From Azadirachta indica (taxonomy: Eukaryota > Streptophyta > Magnoliopsida > Sapindales > Meliaceae), in contig CM040443.1 in the NCBI GenBank assembly GCA_022749755.1, positions 6,239,191 to 6,303,190 on the forward strand: DNA of 64,000 bases. Direction: 5' to 3'. Below, piece by piece: positions 1 through 12,633 of this stretch. Under the pieces are notes generated by a model, which was given only the letters and a program-made list of their open reading frames with translations, had not been told where the DNA came from and made no database searches. Every line of letters starts with the position of its first letter. Position 1 is the stretch's first letter. The position numbers were made by a program, and so were the translations under genes.

Positions 1-743
1 AGTTGGGTCAACTGGGTTTGCTCAGGCAGCAAGCTATGGATGCAAACAATGCAAAGAAAGGTGTTGGACCTATGGCTGCAGCTCCCAACAATAATAAAAT
101 GAACAACAATGTTGGAAATGGGAATCATGCTGTAAAGAAAGGGAACCCAAATCAGAATAATATGGGAATGAAGGTGATGAATCCAAATGGGATTGATCAG
201 AAAGCCTTGGCAGCTCTGAAAATGAACAATGTTTTAGCTGGTGGTGATGTGAAAAGGGGAAATGACATTAATGCTATGATGAATCTTGCTGGTTTTCCTG
301 GAAATGGTGCTAATAATGTTCCCTCTGCTGCTGTTTTAGGAGGCAACCCAAATGGTATAGCTGGTTTTCAAGGAGCAGTTCAACCTAACAATGGTTACCA
401 GAATTCTTCCCCTGCAGGATTTCCCAATGGTGGATATGCTGCTGCTGCAGGTGGTCAATACCCGCCAGCCATGCCGATGAACATGAATGGATTAAACCAT
501 CCATCACAAATGATGATGAATATGAACATGCAAAATAGGCATGCCATGCAACAACAACCGCAGATGATGTATCATAGATCTCCTTTCATTCCATCAAACA
601 CTGGATACTATTACAATTATACCCCTCCTCCGTATTCCTACCCTGAACCCCAACCTAATTATAATGGTGACCACTCTGCAGCAGCATCCAGTCCATCCTA
701 TATGTTCAGTGATGAAAACACGAGCAGCTGCTCAATAATGTAA
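1..743 (+). CDS. Heavy metal-associated isoprenylated plant protein (HIPP), 3' end only
   Basis: This is the C-terminal part of a HIPP; the N-terminal HMA domain that would bind the metal lies upstream of the window. The frame is open from the first base (codons in phase from position 3) to TAA at 741-743. The visible 246 residues are low-complexity, rich in Asn, Gly and Met, with a Pro/Tyr-rich stretch near the end (YNYTPPPYSYPEP) and the terminus SSCSIM. CSIM is a CaaX box whose Cys should be farnesylated. A long Asn/Gly/Met-rich tail before a CaaX box is typical of the larger HIPPs (HIPP32-34 type). Such proteins act as metallochaperones or metal-responsive partners at membranes or in the nucleus. 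The first visible codon is TTG and is not a start; the gene is cut by the window edge. It converges with the AIP1 gene downstream. Identity rests on tail and CaaX only, since the HMA domain is not seen. Confidence 0.82.
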   Translation, partial: LGQLGLLRQQAMDANNAKKGVGPMAAAPNNNKMNNNVGNGNHAVKKGNPNQNNMGMKVMNPNGIDQKALAALKMNNVLAGGDVKRGNDINAMMNLAGFPGNGANNVPSAAVLGGNPNGIAGFQGAVQPNNGYQNSSPAGFPNGGYAAAAGGQYPPAMPMNMNGLNHPSQMMMNMNMQNRHAMQQQPQMMYHRSPFIPSNTGYYYNYTPPPYSYPEPQPNYNGDHSAAASSPSYMFSDENTSSCSIM

Positions 744-2355
744 AGTCAAAAAAGAAAAAAAAATGTAAAGAGAGAGAGAGAATGTTGTTGGACTTGGAAA
801 TTCTCTCTCCTTTCTCAGTGGAGTTGGTGGGTTTTTGCCAGTATTTCTGTACTAGTTACCAAGTGAATCGTTTCAGTGTGTTTGTGTAGTTGTTAAGATA
901 ATGCTTTCGGTTTCCTCTTTATGTTTATTTAAATCCAGCTCATTGTCTGTTTTCATCTCTCTCTGATCTTTAGATTATGAATGTAACACTAGTAAACAAA
1001 CAGAAAATGGTGATGAATATTATATAAATAAACATAAATCTTGGTGTGTGGTTTTTGAATTCTGAGGACCATGCTCACTCAATTTGAAGTACCCTTCATT
1101 TAATATCCAATAGCAGACAAAGGTGATATCGGTTACTGTATTTTGTGCAGAGACACGATGACACTGCGTAGGAACAGCTAAGTTGACAACGTACCAAATT
1201 TATGTGAACGTTAGGTCGATTTGCACGTGTTATTTTCCCACATAATTTGATATTATCACCGACATGAAGACCCTATTATTGTAAGATCAACTTTTAGTGG
1301 CTATTTTTACTCGGCAAAGTGTTGTTGATACAGGCATGAAGGTATGCATAAAAGAATTTATTAATGCAAATGAACTTAGCATAAAGCAATTTACAAATCA
1401 TTTTAAAGCTTTGAGAAAGTTATGGGGATGTTACATGCTAGTATAAAGTAAAGTGCTATAAATGTGTTATCTTGCCACACTGGCTATTATCATGCAATAT
1501 AAGAATAAGAATTCATGAAAAAGACATTCATTGCTTCTAGCAGTAATCTCATACAACAGATACATGGAAATGTACGTAACAATCATAAAAAATAAGCAAA
1601 ATTCCTTGTCCAAGAAACCAAATGATGTAGAATTGATATGAGAGAAAGGAACCCCAATCGCCTTATCATTTCAAAATTATACAGAGGCTTGTTTTTGCAA
1701 TAGCTTCTCTATGCACTGGCAAGCATTTTTTGTATCTCAAATTAATCGGCTTTGGCTAAGTGTACATGAATCAACATTAATATCAGCAATTTATGCAATA
1801 ATCTGCAGAGAAAGAAAAGAATCATGAATCCGACTTACAAAGGCCTCTGATGAACGTTGGAAAATTGAATTGGTACTATACGAGTAGATGCTACTAGTAT
1901 GTTCTTCAAGATTGCCCCATTTCCATGACGAAACAATGCATGAGAAGATATTTCAAGAGATGCAGTTCGCAGCTAACTGCTGTTCTCTGCTTTCACTCTT
2001 CCCCTTTGCGTCATTGTTGCAATGCACTTCCTGGAAATGGGAAATTAACGTGGTTTAATATGCTAATAAGTTACAATAAAAACAAGCTTCTATTCGTGCT
2101 AACATATGTAGTCATAGCTTCTGAAAATTACGGTTTGACAAATTCAGAATGCTGACTATTGAAACTTAGCGTTATATAGATTTTAATCTTTTCTGTTCCA
2201 GCATCAAACAAACATGACATTTTATTTTGCATTATTTTCTTTTTTCTTTCTTTAAGCTTTTTCATTTACGCTTTGTGCAATTTCATGAATGCTTGTCAAC
2301 CAAGCTTCCTATAACAGACCTGTTTTAGACATTTTGAGGATCATACTCTTTCTTC
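744..2355. other. Convergent spacer between HIPP and AIP1 (both 3' UTRs)
   Basis: The first 300 or so bases are probably HIPP 3' UTR. On the other side, TTTATT at 2221-2226 reads AATAAA on the minus strand, about 130 bases past the AIP1 stop, and is the best AIP1 poly(A) signal candidate. A 76-codon open frame at 1925-2155 (+) has no family features and is not called a gene. Nothing else is recognised. Confidence 0.5.
1027..1032 (+). terminator. Candidate poly(A) signal of the HIPP gene
   Basis: AATAAA lies 284 bases after the HIPP stop codon, downstream of a UTR-like stretch holding a short GA repeat and pyrimidine-rich sequence. The position suits a plant far-upstream or near-upstream element. 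No cleavage site can be confirmed from sequence alone. Confidence 0.4.
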
Positions 2356-5300
2356 TTATTCTTGTGATAACCTCCACACGCGTACACAACCATCCTCTCC
2401 TGAACTCACCACCTTGAAGTCGTCAGTAAAAGTCAGGCCATAGACTCCACCCAAATGAGCATTCTTTATCGTTATGCGGCTTGAAGCAGGTTTCCCAATT
2501 TCATAGATGATTACAGAAGTGTCAAGCGATCCAGTAGCCACCATAGTGCTACTTGGTGACCAAGCTAAGCAATTTATACGAGCAGAGTGAAACAACATAT
2601 TATTTAGCTTCACCTGCAAGAGAAAAAAGTGTCAAGTAGCATTCAGTAGACCCAGAAAAGACTATATGGCATTAAAGAAGGCAGTAACCTCTCTAGAGAC
2701 GCGCTCCCAAACAACAGCTTCACGATTGCTATCAGCTGAAGCAAACATGGAAACATCTGGTGAATATCGAATTACAGTAATTGCACCTCTATGTTTCTCG
2801 AGAACTGCTTCTTCTTTAAGAGCATTGTCCGAGATGGAAAACATGTGCAATTTGCCGTTCTGAGCACCCACAATTGCTTCACTTCCGTCAGGTGCAATTG
2901 CACATGCTGTCACAGTAAACCCAAGCTCAATGTTTGACACCGTTTTCACACCATTAAGCAAGATAGCTCCAGTTTCAGTGGAAACCAAAGCCAGTTCAGG
3001 AGAAATAAGAGCAATGCTCAAATCCGTAGCTTGAGTGCCAATATCAACATGCTCCGCGTCTCCACATTCTGCATCTCGCAGAGGAATCCTCCATACCTGA
3101 AAGCAAGTGAAAGCTAAGACATCATATGCGACATAAGACTCTAAAGTTGTTTTTATGAAGTTTTCCAACAAAACATGACTGTCAGGTAAATATTTCCGCT
3201 AAAATTTTACCTTGTTATCGAACCCCGATGCACAAATCTCTTCTTCAACTGCTGCTAGACATTTGATTTGAGCATTACCTTTTCTCTCTAATTTACCACT
3301 GTACCCAATTCCTTGAATCCATTTAATGATGATACCATCGTAGCTGCTGGACAAGATCATCTTCTGACTGGTTGGAAGTACAGTTAATATACTTACATTC
3401 TTCATGTGTCCGGAAAATGTGACAGGTGTTTTATCAAGATCACTTGCAGAAAAAATGTTAATAACACCGCCGAGTGAAACAGTCACAAGATGATCATTCT
3501 GCCATAGGCATCCGACAAGCATGTCCTCCACTGCATTGGATTCGGAACAGGCCAATGTTTTAATCACACTTCCACTACTTCCGTCTTCAAGAATCTCCCA
3601 AACCTTGGCAGTCTTGTCCGCTGACACAGTGAGAACCTGAATTCCAGCCGATCCAAAGAATTTAGTTCTGAGAATTGCTTAAGGGATAAAAAGGTTTCAA
3701 GCAGCAGCAGGAAAACTTAACAAGATGCTTACTTGTTTACCACCAGGACTCCAGCTAACTGCATATATGCTGCCATGATGACCATTTTCTGAAGACAACT
3801 CTCCAATCTTTTCCCCAGTCTTTCCATCATATATTAAACCTTTCTTATCTGAGCTCACAGTAATGAATTTGCTGCCATCTGGAGAGAATGTAACACAGTT
3901 GACAAAGTTTGAATGCTCCCTGCAGATGCCAGAACACAACATAAAAATATGTGGGAAAGAAGTATAGAACAAGACTCTCTCATTGACATTTTAATTTAAT
4001 CATGCATAAAACTCAATCATTGCATTGCAAACACGTAGCACAAATAAAGACATTTTATAATGAACAACTCTTTCAAAACAACAATGATATATTGAACAGC
4101 TCTTTCGTGTTAGCATATGCATAGCTCAAAAAAGCACTAAGTTCATAATTGAGGTGTGTTAGTGCTTAATACTGCATTAGACCCAGTTTATGCACTTGTA
4201 TAAACTTGGTTACGCTTTAGCTTAAGATGATATCATATCCACTTTGGTCAAGAGGTCCACTGCTCGATTCTTCCCACGTGATTTTTTTCCTATCTTCTGC
4301 TGTATCTGATGCAAACTTTTTGTTAATATCGGTCTTACATATGAACAGTTTGGCATCATTTTCAATCTTAAAGATGAGGGGGTCTATTTAGCACTTAACT
4401 CTATTTTTTTGGAGCTTTACTTACTAGCTTAAATTGTTGGTGAAGCACTAACTTAACACGGTGAAGGGAATATCGACAAAATCCTTGTATAAGCGGGAGG
4501 CAATTTTAGAAACCTCTTGCACTAGCTCAAGACGCCCAACCGCTTGAACTAATTAGTAACAAAGGTGGACTTGTAAATTAATCTGTAAAACCATGAAAGC
4601 AAAATTTAGCAACCTGTGAGATAGCTTGAACTTAAATGGTGGGCCTTCATAAAAGTTCACCAAGTAATCTTCCCCACATGTGGCAATACGGAATGGCCTG
4701 GTTGGTTTAAATCCACAGCTTAGAACACGCCTTGAGTGGCCATCAAAGTCTCCCACCGTGGTGCCCGAATCCCACCTACATTAACATTTGTAAATATTGC
4801 TGTTAGTAAAATCACTTAACACTCAGTGGCTTCTTCAGAAAGCACTTTATATGCTTATCTATTTCAAGAAAGTGATAGTGTTCATAATAATAAATTTGAT
4901 AGTGTCAAAATCACTCTAAAAGCAACCTTACATTAAGGGTGGAAGTGAAACACTTTCTGTAAAAGTACCTTCAATTGATATCCCTTTTAAAGAAAGCGCT
5001 TTCTTAAACAAAAGCGCTAAAAGTGATTTTTTCAGACACATTTCAATTACTTTTATAGAAAGCACATTTTAATGAAACACCTATAAAGTGTTTTTCTACA
5101 AAGTATTACCCAAAATAGTCTGTATTACCCAAAAAGAAACAAAAGGAAAAACCTTTACCCATCACAGACTATTTTCAAACTCGCGCCACGCATTGCAATT
5201 CTTAAAAAACATCTATAAAGTTCTTTCTAGAAGTGATTTTATTAACCAAACGTACCTTCCAAAAAAAGTGCTTTTAAATTTTTAAAAAACTGCACTTTTC

Positions 5301-5752
5301 ATCTTATTTCAACGATAAAATACGAAGGGAAAAAAGCACTAAAATTTAACTCACATAAACGCGCGAACTAACGACTTGCCCTTGCCGTCACCGCAAGCAA
5401 CAATTCTCAACCCATCCGGCGACCACTGCAAATCATCGATCCGACCAGACAAAACCTTGAACTCATTCTTAAGCACGAAACCGTTGTGGGTCCCCCAGAT
5501 CCTAACGATCCCGGAAACGTCCGCCGACGCTATCCACTCACCGTTCGGCGAGTACCGTGCGACCGTGACAGGGTACCCATGCTCTCCGTAGACATCCACG
5601 TGGAGCGGTTCGTCCAAGTAGCGGATCAAAACGGAGCGGCCGTTGCAGTAGAGAATGGAGTTGGATTTCGGATGGCCGGAGATCAGAATTCCGCGGCCGC
5701 GTTCGGTGGAGGGCGCACACGCATAGGTCTCTAAGAGATTCGCTTCCGCCAT
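2356..5752 (-). CDS. AIP1: Actin-interacting protein 1 (WD40-repeat, AIP1 type), 6 exons
   Basis: AIP1 binds actin filaments together with ADF/cofilin and promotes filament disassembly and turnover in the cytosol. Exons on the minus strand are 5752-5355, 4775-4614, 3919-3733, 3636-3211, 3096-2689 and 2613-2356. All introns are GT-AG and the frame is kept, giving 612 aa, the usual length of plant AIP1 (about 610). The start [20 protein letters not shown] matches the plant AIP1 N-terminus, and the Met is the first of the family-like region; an in-frame extension upstream (to 6001) is not conserved in character. Repeated blades of the type [40 protein letters not shown] and [20 protein letters not shown] run through the whole protein, as expected for two seven-bladed propellers. 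It ends [10 protein letters not shown]. Intron 1 (5354-4776) is the only one with transposon-like sequence. The gene is divergent from LPR1/2 across 3.6 kb. Confidence 0.95.
4800..5345. repeat. Transposon-derived sequence in AIP1 intron 1
   Basis: Intron 1 contains many copies of words such as AAAGCACTTT, AAAGCGCTTT and AAAAGTGATTTT on both strands, for example near 4845, 5000-5030, 5055 and 5265. The same word family recurs at about 7000, 10280, 24140 and 58100 in this window. This pattern is common in decayed non-autonomous DNA transposons of plants. I could not define clean terminal repeats or a target duplication, so ends are approximate. Confidence 0.4.
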
Positions 5753-6996
5753 TGTTGTTTTGGCGAAGAGAGATTGATTTGTCTTCCGGGTTTTGGATTT
5801 TGAATTGGTTTTTTTTCGGTTGGTTATGCTGTGAAGAAGAAGTGAGGAAATAAATTTGCCGCGAGTTGAGGGAGGATTTTTGAACGAGTTGGCGGGTAAG
5901 GTTTTGGGCACGGTTCGGGTTGGCGTTGAGCTTCCCTTTTTGGGCCTGTTGCTACTAAATAGATCGGAATATAGATTCCATACTGAGTGAGCTAAATACA
6001 CCCTCCCACATTTCTAAATATATCTGTCCCTCTTTATCTATAAATCCACCCAGTTTCAACACAAAGCCAGCATTATACCCTGTTAAATAATTAGCATCAC
6101 TATTTTAATATAATATAATTTCTTTAAATTTTCAGTAATAAATGAATTTTACAAAATCTTTTTATAATTTTTACTGTAATTGAGATTTGAATCACGATCC
6201 TATATAATACTGTTAATATTTAAATTTTCTTTTTCTAGAAGAAAAAAAATAACCCGGTAAAAATGTTTATTCTTAACATAGAAATTTGGGTTGTATTTAA
6301 GTAAAATTATTTAGAGGTTAGTTGCAATAAACACTCAACAACAATATCCATTTTAAAAGAATTTATCAAAAGCATCAATAATTAAAAAGAGGGGAGCAAA
6401 AACGAATTTACTTATTGACAACTAAAAGGCAACAAATGTTGGGTCATTTAACCTCTAACATGATCAATCTAGATTTTCCAAATTAATCATTAATTACCCA
6501 ATACTTAAAACAAATTATGAAGAGAATGCTTCAACCAACATAAGCACTTGTCACTAAAGAAAGTGCTTTACACTTGGGATATCCACAAAAGCACTAAGAA
6601 GCACACATAAACTCTATAATCCAGCGGTAGAATTGAATAAGTGCTTCTTGGCTTATCACCTGAAAATTAAAAAGATTGCATCAATCCACACTAGGAGACA
6701 GCACTGAAAATATAACTATCGAATCACTCATTTGCAATGATTACTGCACTTGAATGATGGACTTTTTATTTTTCATTTTTATAGTTTTAACTATGTGTGG
6801 AATGAAAAATCAAAGGAAAGAATTATTAGGAATAAATTCTCATTATGTTGAATTAAAAAAATTACATTCATGTTTCCAACTCGTTCGTTGATGGTGTAGC
6901 AAGTTTTGGCAAATATTAATTTGAAAAGAACAAAATTTCCGTGGACAAAAGCCTGAAAATTGGTCAAAAAAGATAGGGCCAAATGGTGGAAATGTA

Positions 6997-7022
6997 GAAG
7001 TGCTTTTTGCAAAAAGCGCTTC
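6997..7022. repeat. 26-bp near-perfect hairpin
   Basis: The sequence reads GAAGTGCTTTTTG and then its reverse complement with a single mismatch (T opposite G). It belongs to the AGTGCTTTT/AAAAGCGCTT word family dispersed through the window, so it is probably the core of a decayed inverted-repeat element. Confidence 0.6.
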
Positions 7023-7761
7023 CACGCAAAGCTGTATGGGGCCAAAAATTATGGTCCCATATATGGAAATTTTTATTTTTTCATCAAACATGTGATCTCT
7101 GTTCTTTGATAGATATGTTACTTTTTACACAGAAATTCATCAGAAACACAGAAAACAAACAAGAAACCTCTTAAAAACTTGAATAGATTCTATCAAAATT
7201 GTCGTCGCTCGCTCTCTCTTTTCATTTTCTTTTTAGTTTAGGATTTAAATTCTATGGTCAGTTTGCCACAACGTGGAAAGATTATAATCTTAAAAAATGG
7301 TATAACACAGTTTTTTTTTTTTTTTTAAAAGTTTTGTATTAGTTAATTAACTTAATTTTCAAATCATATTCAACTGAAAAAATATTTTAAGATCATGTAA
7401 GAGATTTGGAATTAAGATTCTACAAGAAATCAAGTTTATATCGACTTTCAATATGTTTACCAATTTTTATTTTAGGTTTCTACAAGTTTTCAATGTGTTT
7501 TAACAATTTTCGTCTAATACTTTTATGTGATTAGCATTTAATTAATTCAAAGCACAAATACATTGATTTGAGTCCACTTGTATTAATGTTTCCTTTCCAT
7601 TAGTCAAAAGTTAGATGCTGTTGTTTTTCCAATTTCCACATTAAAACGAACTTTTAATTCAAAGCATAAATATGAAAGTTGGTTAGAAGTTAACAAGTTT
7701 TTACGAAATTATGATGCAAATTTTTTCTCTGTTTTTTTTTTTTAAAGTACAAACGACTTAA

Positions 7762-7764
<3 letters not shown>

Positions 7765-7806
<42 letters not shown>
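7765..7806. repeat. (TC)21 microsatellite
   Basis: This is an uninterrupted TC dinucleotide run of 42 bases followed directly by TGTGTATATATATA. It is a likely length-polymorphic marker 1.6 kb upstream of the LPR gene. Confidence 0.9.
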
Positions 7807-7820
<14 letters not shown>

Positions 7821-9380
7821 ATATTTATTTAATATAAAAAATGGAATGAGTGGAATGTCATTATTCAGTTTTCCAAATGCTTTGTTTTGTTTATTTTAAT
7901 TTGTTTATAAGTTTTTATGGGCCAACCTGTAATCTCACTGACTCAGATGTTAACCAAATAAAAAGCTGAAGAAGCAGCAGTAGTGCTGGCTTCGAATATT
8001 ATATATAATGTGGAGGAAACATAATCACTAATAGAAAATTAATCCAACAAAGCAGACGTACACATGCATTTAAGTAATTCGGAAAATGATAATAGTAGAT
8101 TAATCCTAGTATAAGGTTTTAAATAATCGTAAAGCTGATGAGTCAACTAAGCATTTTGTTTATCAGGCCTTTTAGTAAAGGAATTTGCACTTACTTATAA
8201 CATATCGTATTATAATTCTAATATTTAACTAATATATTTCATCAAGTATATGTTAGAATCACCTCTACATTAATACCAATTGAAATTCAATTCGAATATT
8301 TACTTTTAAAAAGAAAGTTCTAAAATATTGAGGTGTAGAGACAAGCATAGTCATAGTCAAATTAAATTAATAGTGGTCACCGATTATTGATAAAGAATAT
8401 ATTCAATATCTTAAAGTGCAATATTCGTAGTAATAGAATATTACATTTTAACGAGAATATAATCAATTTCTAAATTTAAGGAGATAATCAAGGAAATGAA
8501 ATAAAAATATATGTGACGCGTTCAACCTCACCCAGATCGTTTGCTTCTTGACGCAGCGATTCTAGTAGTAATAGACAATCCATGCATGTATATTAATTCT
8601 AAGATTTTCAGCATAAAAATAGTAAATCTTCACCATATTTGTAAAATAAAAAACAAATACCAAATAAATTATGATTCTAGCAATATTTTTGTAAAGTTTT
8701 TAAGTCAATGAATTTAAGAAGATTTTTTCATTTTACTTTTTATCGTCTAAATTACAACATTTTCATTTTGATTTCTATAAATTTAAATTATGGCAGGATC
8801 CAAGTTTTAAATAATTATTCATGCATGCCTAATCAAAATTATTTTTCTTAGTATATCTGTTTTAATGATCATTATTACTCATGCTTTTATTATATTATTT
8901 AAAAATTTCAAATCAAGGAGAGAATTTTAATTTCTATTTGTATGTTCTATTCACTCAAATAATTGAGAAATTTGAAACCCTATTCTACGCAAGCTCTAGA
9001 TATGATATTCAGGTCCAAATAAAACCTAACATATGTGTAGGTTCTAACTAGACAAGATTGATTGAAGCTCTCCTCCATTTGATCTAAATCTAAAATATCA
9101 TAAGGTATGAGAGCAGAATCATACCACATAACACAAACTTAAGCTCTCATGTGCGTTAAGAATAATAATAATAATACCCACAAACAAAAGGGAAGTAGAC
9201 AAAATATGTAATAAAAATATTCATTTGAAAGTGTCTTTTTCACAAACTCTCGTTTTCGGAAGCATCGAAGCCCACCACCAGAAAGAAAAACTTATTAGCC
9301 AACTCTTCTTTCATTCACACTCTCATTACAAAATTTTCTCTCTCATTTTCTTTCTGCTGCATGCAATTATCCCAGCATCA

Positions 9381-12300
9381 ATGGCTGTTCTGGAGAGAAT
9401 TTTCCTGGTTTATTGTTTTGCGTTTTCGTTCGCTAATTTGGTAAGAGTGATCGGTTCTTCTGCAAGGAGAGAAGAAAGACTTATAAGTCCATCAGAAATG
9501 GAGATGTTCGTCGATGAGCTTCCAGATATGCCTAGAATCAAAGGCTTTGATGTTGTCAATGGTGTTCCGAGATCTAAGTTGCTGAAAATTGGCATGTACA
9601 GGAAGAAATGGGTATGTGCAGTTTCTTCATTTTCTTGCTTTGTTTACAGCTTTCCACACTGCTTTCTTAGATACTCTTCAGGAAGCCGGTTTGGGCATGA
9701 GCCAGCTAGCAATCCACCCATTTCTCCTTGTAAATTTCAACACAGCTCATGGGTACAAGGCCGTCCAGCTAGCCTCGAAGCAAAGTATTTTTACTTAATT
9801 TTAATTTTAAAAAAAAATCATCAGTTAAAATATTTAGTAATTAGTGATTTTATTTCATACAACAGTAGCAAAGATTGAAAACTCTTTCTTATGCCCGAGT
9901 TATAGTGTTACAACTTGTAGCATTCTCTTGAGGCTATATCTGATCTCTCAACAAAAAAAATTTCTCAATGATTTGTAAATTGTTTGGCGTCCTTTCACTT
10001 TACCTGCTACTACAATGAGTATGGAACATCTGCGTTATCACATCTCCATTAAATTCCCCCTTTTACCTTTATTGGCCAGTAGTTGGATTGTAAATACTAC
10101 AACATATATGTAGCTTTTAGAAAGTGCTTTTCAAGCTAGCTAGGTAGAAGAAGGGTGAGTCAATTCAACTTTTAATCAAAACCATTCACATGAAGGATTA
10201 GGTAAGATATTCTATTCTTCATTTTAGTTTGTAAACTCCACTATTTTCTCATAAAAGAAATTAAGGGTGAGTTTTGAGAGTGCTTCTGTAAAAAGCGTTT
10301 GATATTTTTTTTTTCAGTGAAACACTGTACAGAAAATATTCCAAGTGTTTCTGTTTCAAAAAAATATTTATATTTATTTTGCCGAAAAATATCAGATAGA
10401 AAAGAATACATTTTATTCCTAAGCGCACAATTGAAATTGATAGTGCTTAGAGCTGGCAACATTATTGTCGGTGGAATTTTTTCCTCGGCTCTTTTGTTGC
10501 CATCCAAATTATTCCATTTTTTTTTAATTTTTTGATAAATAATTTTGTTTGTTATGGGTGCTATTTAATTCAATCCATAAAATATTTTTCATGGGATAAA
10601 AAATTTGAGTCTACATTCTACTCGTCACGCTTGATTGAGACAAAATATATAATCTTAAAAATGAATTTTTAATTAAATTAATTTATCTATTTTAAAATTT
10701 CGAGTCAATGTCTGAGTCTACGTGCATTATTTTCTTTTCTCGATTATTGGATTTATCTCAATCTTAAGTGGGTTCCTAAATACAGTTTCCTCTTGATAAT
10801 CGATTATTTCTTTTCTTTTTCTTTTTTTTGTCATTTTTCTCCTTCGACATACAGAAATTCCACAGAGACCTGCCTCCAACTCCGGTGTTTGCCTTCGGTG
10901 CATCAAATCACACCGCAACCGTCCCTGGTCCAACCATCGAGGCCCTCCAAGGCGTCGACACTTTCGTGACGTGGCAAAATCACCTTCCTTCAAAGCACAT
11001 ACTTCCGTGGGACCCAACAATCCCCACCGCTATACCGCGCACCAAGAAGGGAATTCCGACGGTAGTGCACCTCCATGGCGGCATTGGTGAACCCCAGAGT
11101 GATGGAAACGCAAACTCATGGTTCACCGCTGGATTCAAAGAAAAGGGACCCACTTGGACTAAGAAGACGTATCGTTATCACAACATCCAACAGCCTGGAA
11201 ATTTATGGTATCATGATCACGCCATGGGGTTGACTAGAGTCAACCTTTTGGCTGGTTTGATTGGGGCTTACATTATCCGCCATCAAGATGCAGAGGGCCC
11301 CCTTGGACTTCCGTCCGGTGATGAATTCGATCGACCGCTGTTCGTCTTTGATCGTAGCTTCCGTACCGATGGTTCGATATATATGAATTCTACGGGAAAT
11401 AATCCCTCTATACACCCGCAGTGGCAACCTGAATATTTTGGTGATACAATTATTGTCAATGGGAAAGCATGGCCACGCGTGACGGTACGACGTCGTAAAT
11501 ACAGATTCCGTATAATCAATGCTAGCAATGCCAGATTCTTTAGATTCTTTTTCATCAACGGTTTGGAATTCATCCACGTGGCGTCTGATTCTGTTTATCT
11601 TCGAGGCCCTGTAATGACCAATGAGACTCTCCTGGCCCCATCGGAAATTGCTGACGTGATTGTTGACTTTTCACAGTCAAAGTCAGATGTTGCTATCCTA
11701 GCAAATGATGCACCATATCCTTACCCGTCAGGTGATCCGGTCAATGATGCTAATGGTAAGGTGATGAAATTTATCATAAAGAAAGATCACGAGATGGACA
11801 CGTGGCGTGTACCGCAGAAGTTGATAAAGTACCCATCTCCGGATTTATTCAGTGCATCGTGCACGCGGTATATTGCCATGTACGAATACACAAGCGACAT
11901 TGGTGAGCCCACACATCTTTACATTAATGCAAAATCATACGAAGAGCCTGTGACTGAGACACCTAAAGCGGGGACCAGCGAAGTGTGGAATGTGATCAAT
12001 CTGACGGAGGATAATCATCCTTTGCACATTCATCTAGGATTGTTCGCGGTGTTAGATCAGACGAAGCTGGTGAATTTGGAGGAGTTTAAGGCGTGCATGA
12101 CAAAATATAACGATGCCATCAAATGCCACGTAGACAAGTACGCACGTGGCAAGAAATTAAAGGTGCCGGCACATGAACAAGGATGGAAGAACGTGTACAA
12201 AATGAGTCCCGGATACGTGACAAAGATTCTTGTGAGATTTTCTTACATACATTCGAATGCATCGTATCCGTTTGATGTGACTGCAGAGCCTGGCTACGTG

Positions 12301-12568
12301 TACCACTGCCACGTAAGTAAAGTTTTCTTCTCTTTTTTGCGTTTGTTGCTCCCTAGATTCGGACTATCAATACTTAACTGAAAATGTTTGAATTTTTTTT
12401 TTTTTTAAAAGAAAAACTATCAATACTTCTCCTGTTGATACACAGATGCCTAGATACTTGGTTAGAATTCATGTACTTCATTAACAAGTTTTCGATTGCG
12501 TTTGATATGTGCAGATATTGGATCATGAAGACAACGTAATGATGAGACCTTTGAAGTTTGTAAAGTGA
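9381..12568 (+). CDS. LPR1: Multicopper oxidase LPR1/LPR2 (phosphate-sensing root growth ferroxidase), 3 exons
   Basis: LPR1/LPR2 are cell-wall/ER ferroxidases that oxidise Fe(II) and stop primary root growth under low phosphate. Exons are 9381-9611, 10855-12312 and 12515-12568; both introns are GT-AG in phase 0, giving 580 aa (Arabidopsis LPR1 is about 580). Residues 1-28 form a hydrophobic signal peptide ([15 protein letters not shown]). All four copper ligand groups are present: [22 protein letters not shown] and, split across intron 2, YHCH + [10 protein letters not shown]. The HCH Cys is the type 1 copper ligand. [18 protein letters not shown] and the [10 protein letters not shown] region are characteristic of the LPR group rather than of laccases or ascorbate oxidases. 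The start ATG is the first Met before the signal peptide; an open extension to 9225 reads as 5' UTR. Intron 1 (1243 bp) carries transposon-like sequence around 10250-10500. LPR1 and LPR2 cannot be told apart here, so the symbol is a group label. Confidence 0.94.
10250..10510. repeat. Transposon-like fragment in LPR intron 1
   Basis: The block contains GAGAGTGCTTCTGTAAAAAG, AAGCGTTT and AGTGCTTAGAG, the same word family as the AIP1 intron 1 repeat and the 6997 hairpin. A frame stays open here on both strands (88 and 78 codons) but without coding signs. Ends are approximate. Confidence 0.35.
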
Positions 12569-12627
12569 GCTAGAAGGTTAAATATGACAACACAGGCTGT
12601 AATTTGTTTATCTTTTCTAACAGGATC

Positions 12628-12633
12628 AATAAA
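12628..12633 (+). terminator. Candidate poly(A) signal of LPR1/2
   Basis: AATAAA stands 60 bases after the LPR stop codon, in a T-rich context. The spacing suits a plant near-upstream element. Confidence 0.45.

Larger units (their letters stand above)
5753..9380. other. Divergent spacer between AIP1 and LPR1/2
   Basis: This is AT-rich DNA with no supported gene. The first part (5753-6000) is the AIP1 5' UTR/promoter. It also holds a near-perfect hairpin at 6997-7022, a (TC)21 microsatellite at 7765-7806, and a short (AAT)n run near 9161. The last 160 bases before 9381 are pyrimidine-rich and probably LPR 5' UTR. Open frames at 6791-7091 (-) lie over the hairpin repeat and lack any coding character. 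Confidence 0.5.

Noticed and set aside
1925..2155. 76-codon plus-strand open frame after AIP1
   Set aside because: No family features, lies in the AIP1 3' flank, and has random composition.
5486..5734. Open frames antisense to AIP1 exon 1 (+)
   Set aside because: Shadows of the GC-rich AIP1 exon, which carries clear WD40 motifs on the minus strand.
10727..11577. Minus-strand frames over LPR exon 2
   Set aside because: Antisense shadows of a well-supported multicopper oxidase exon.
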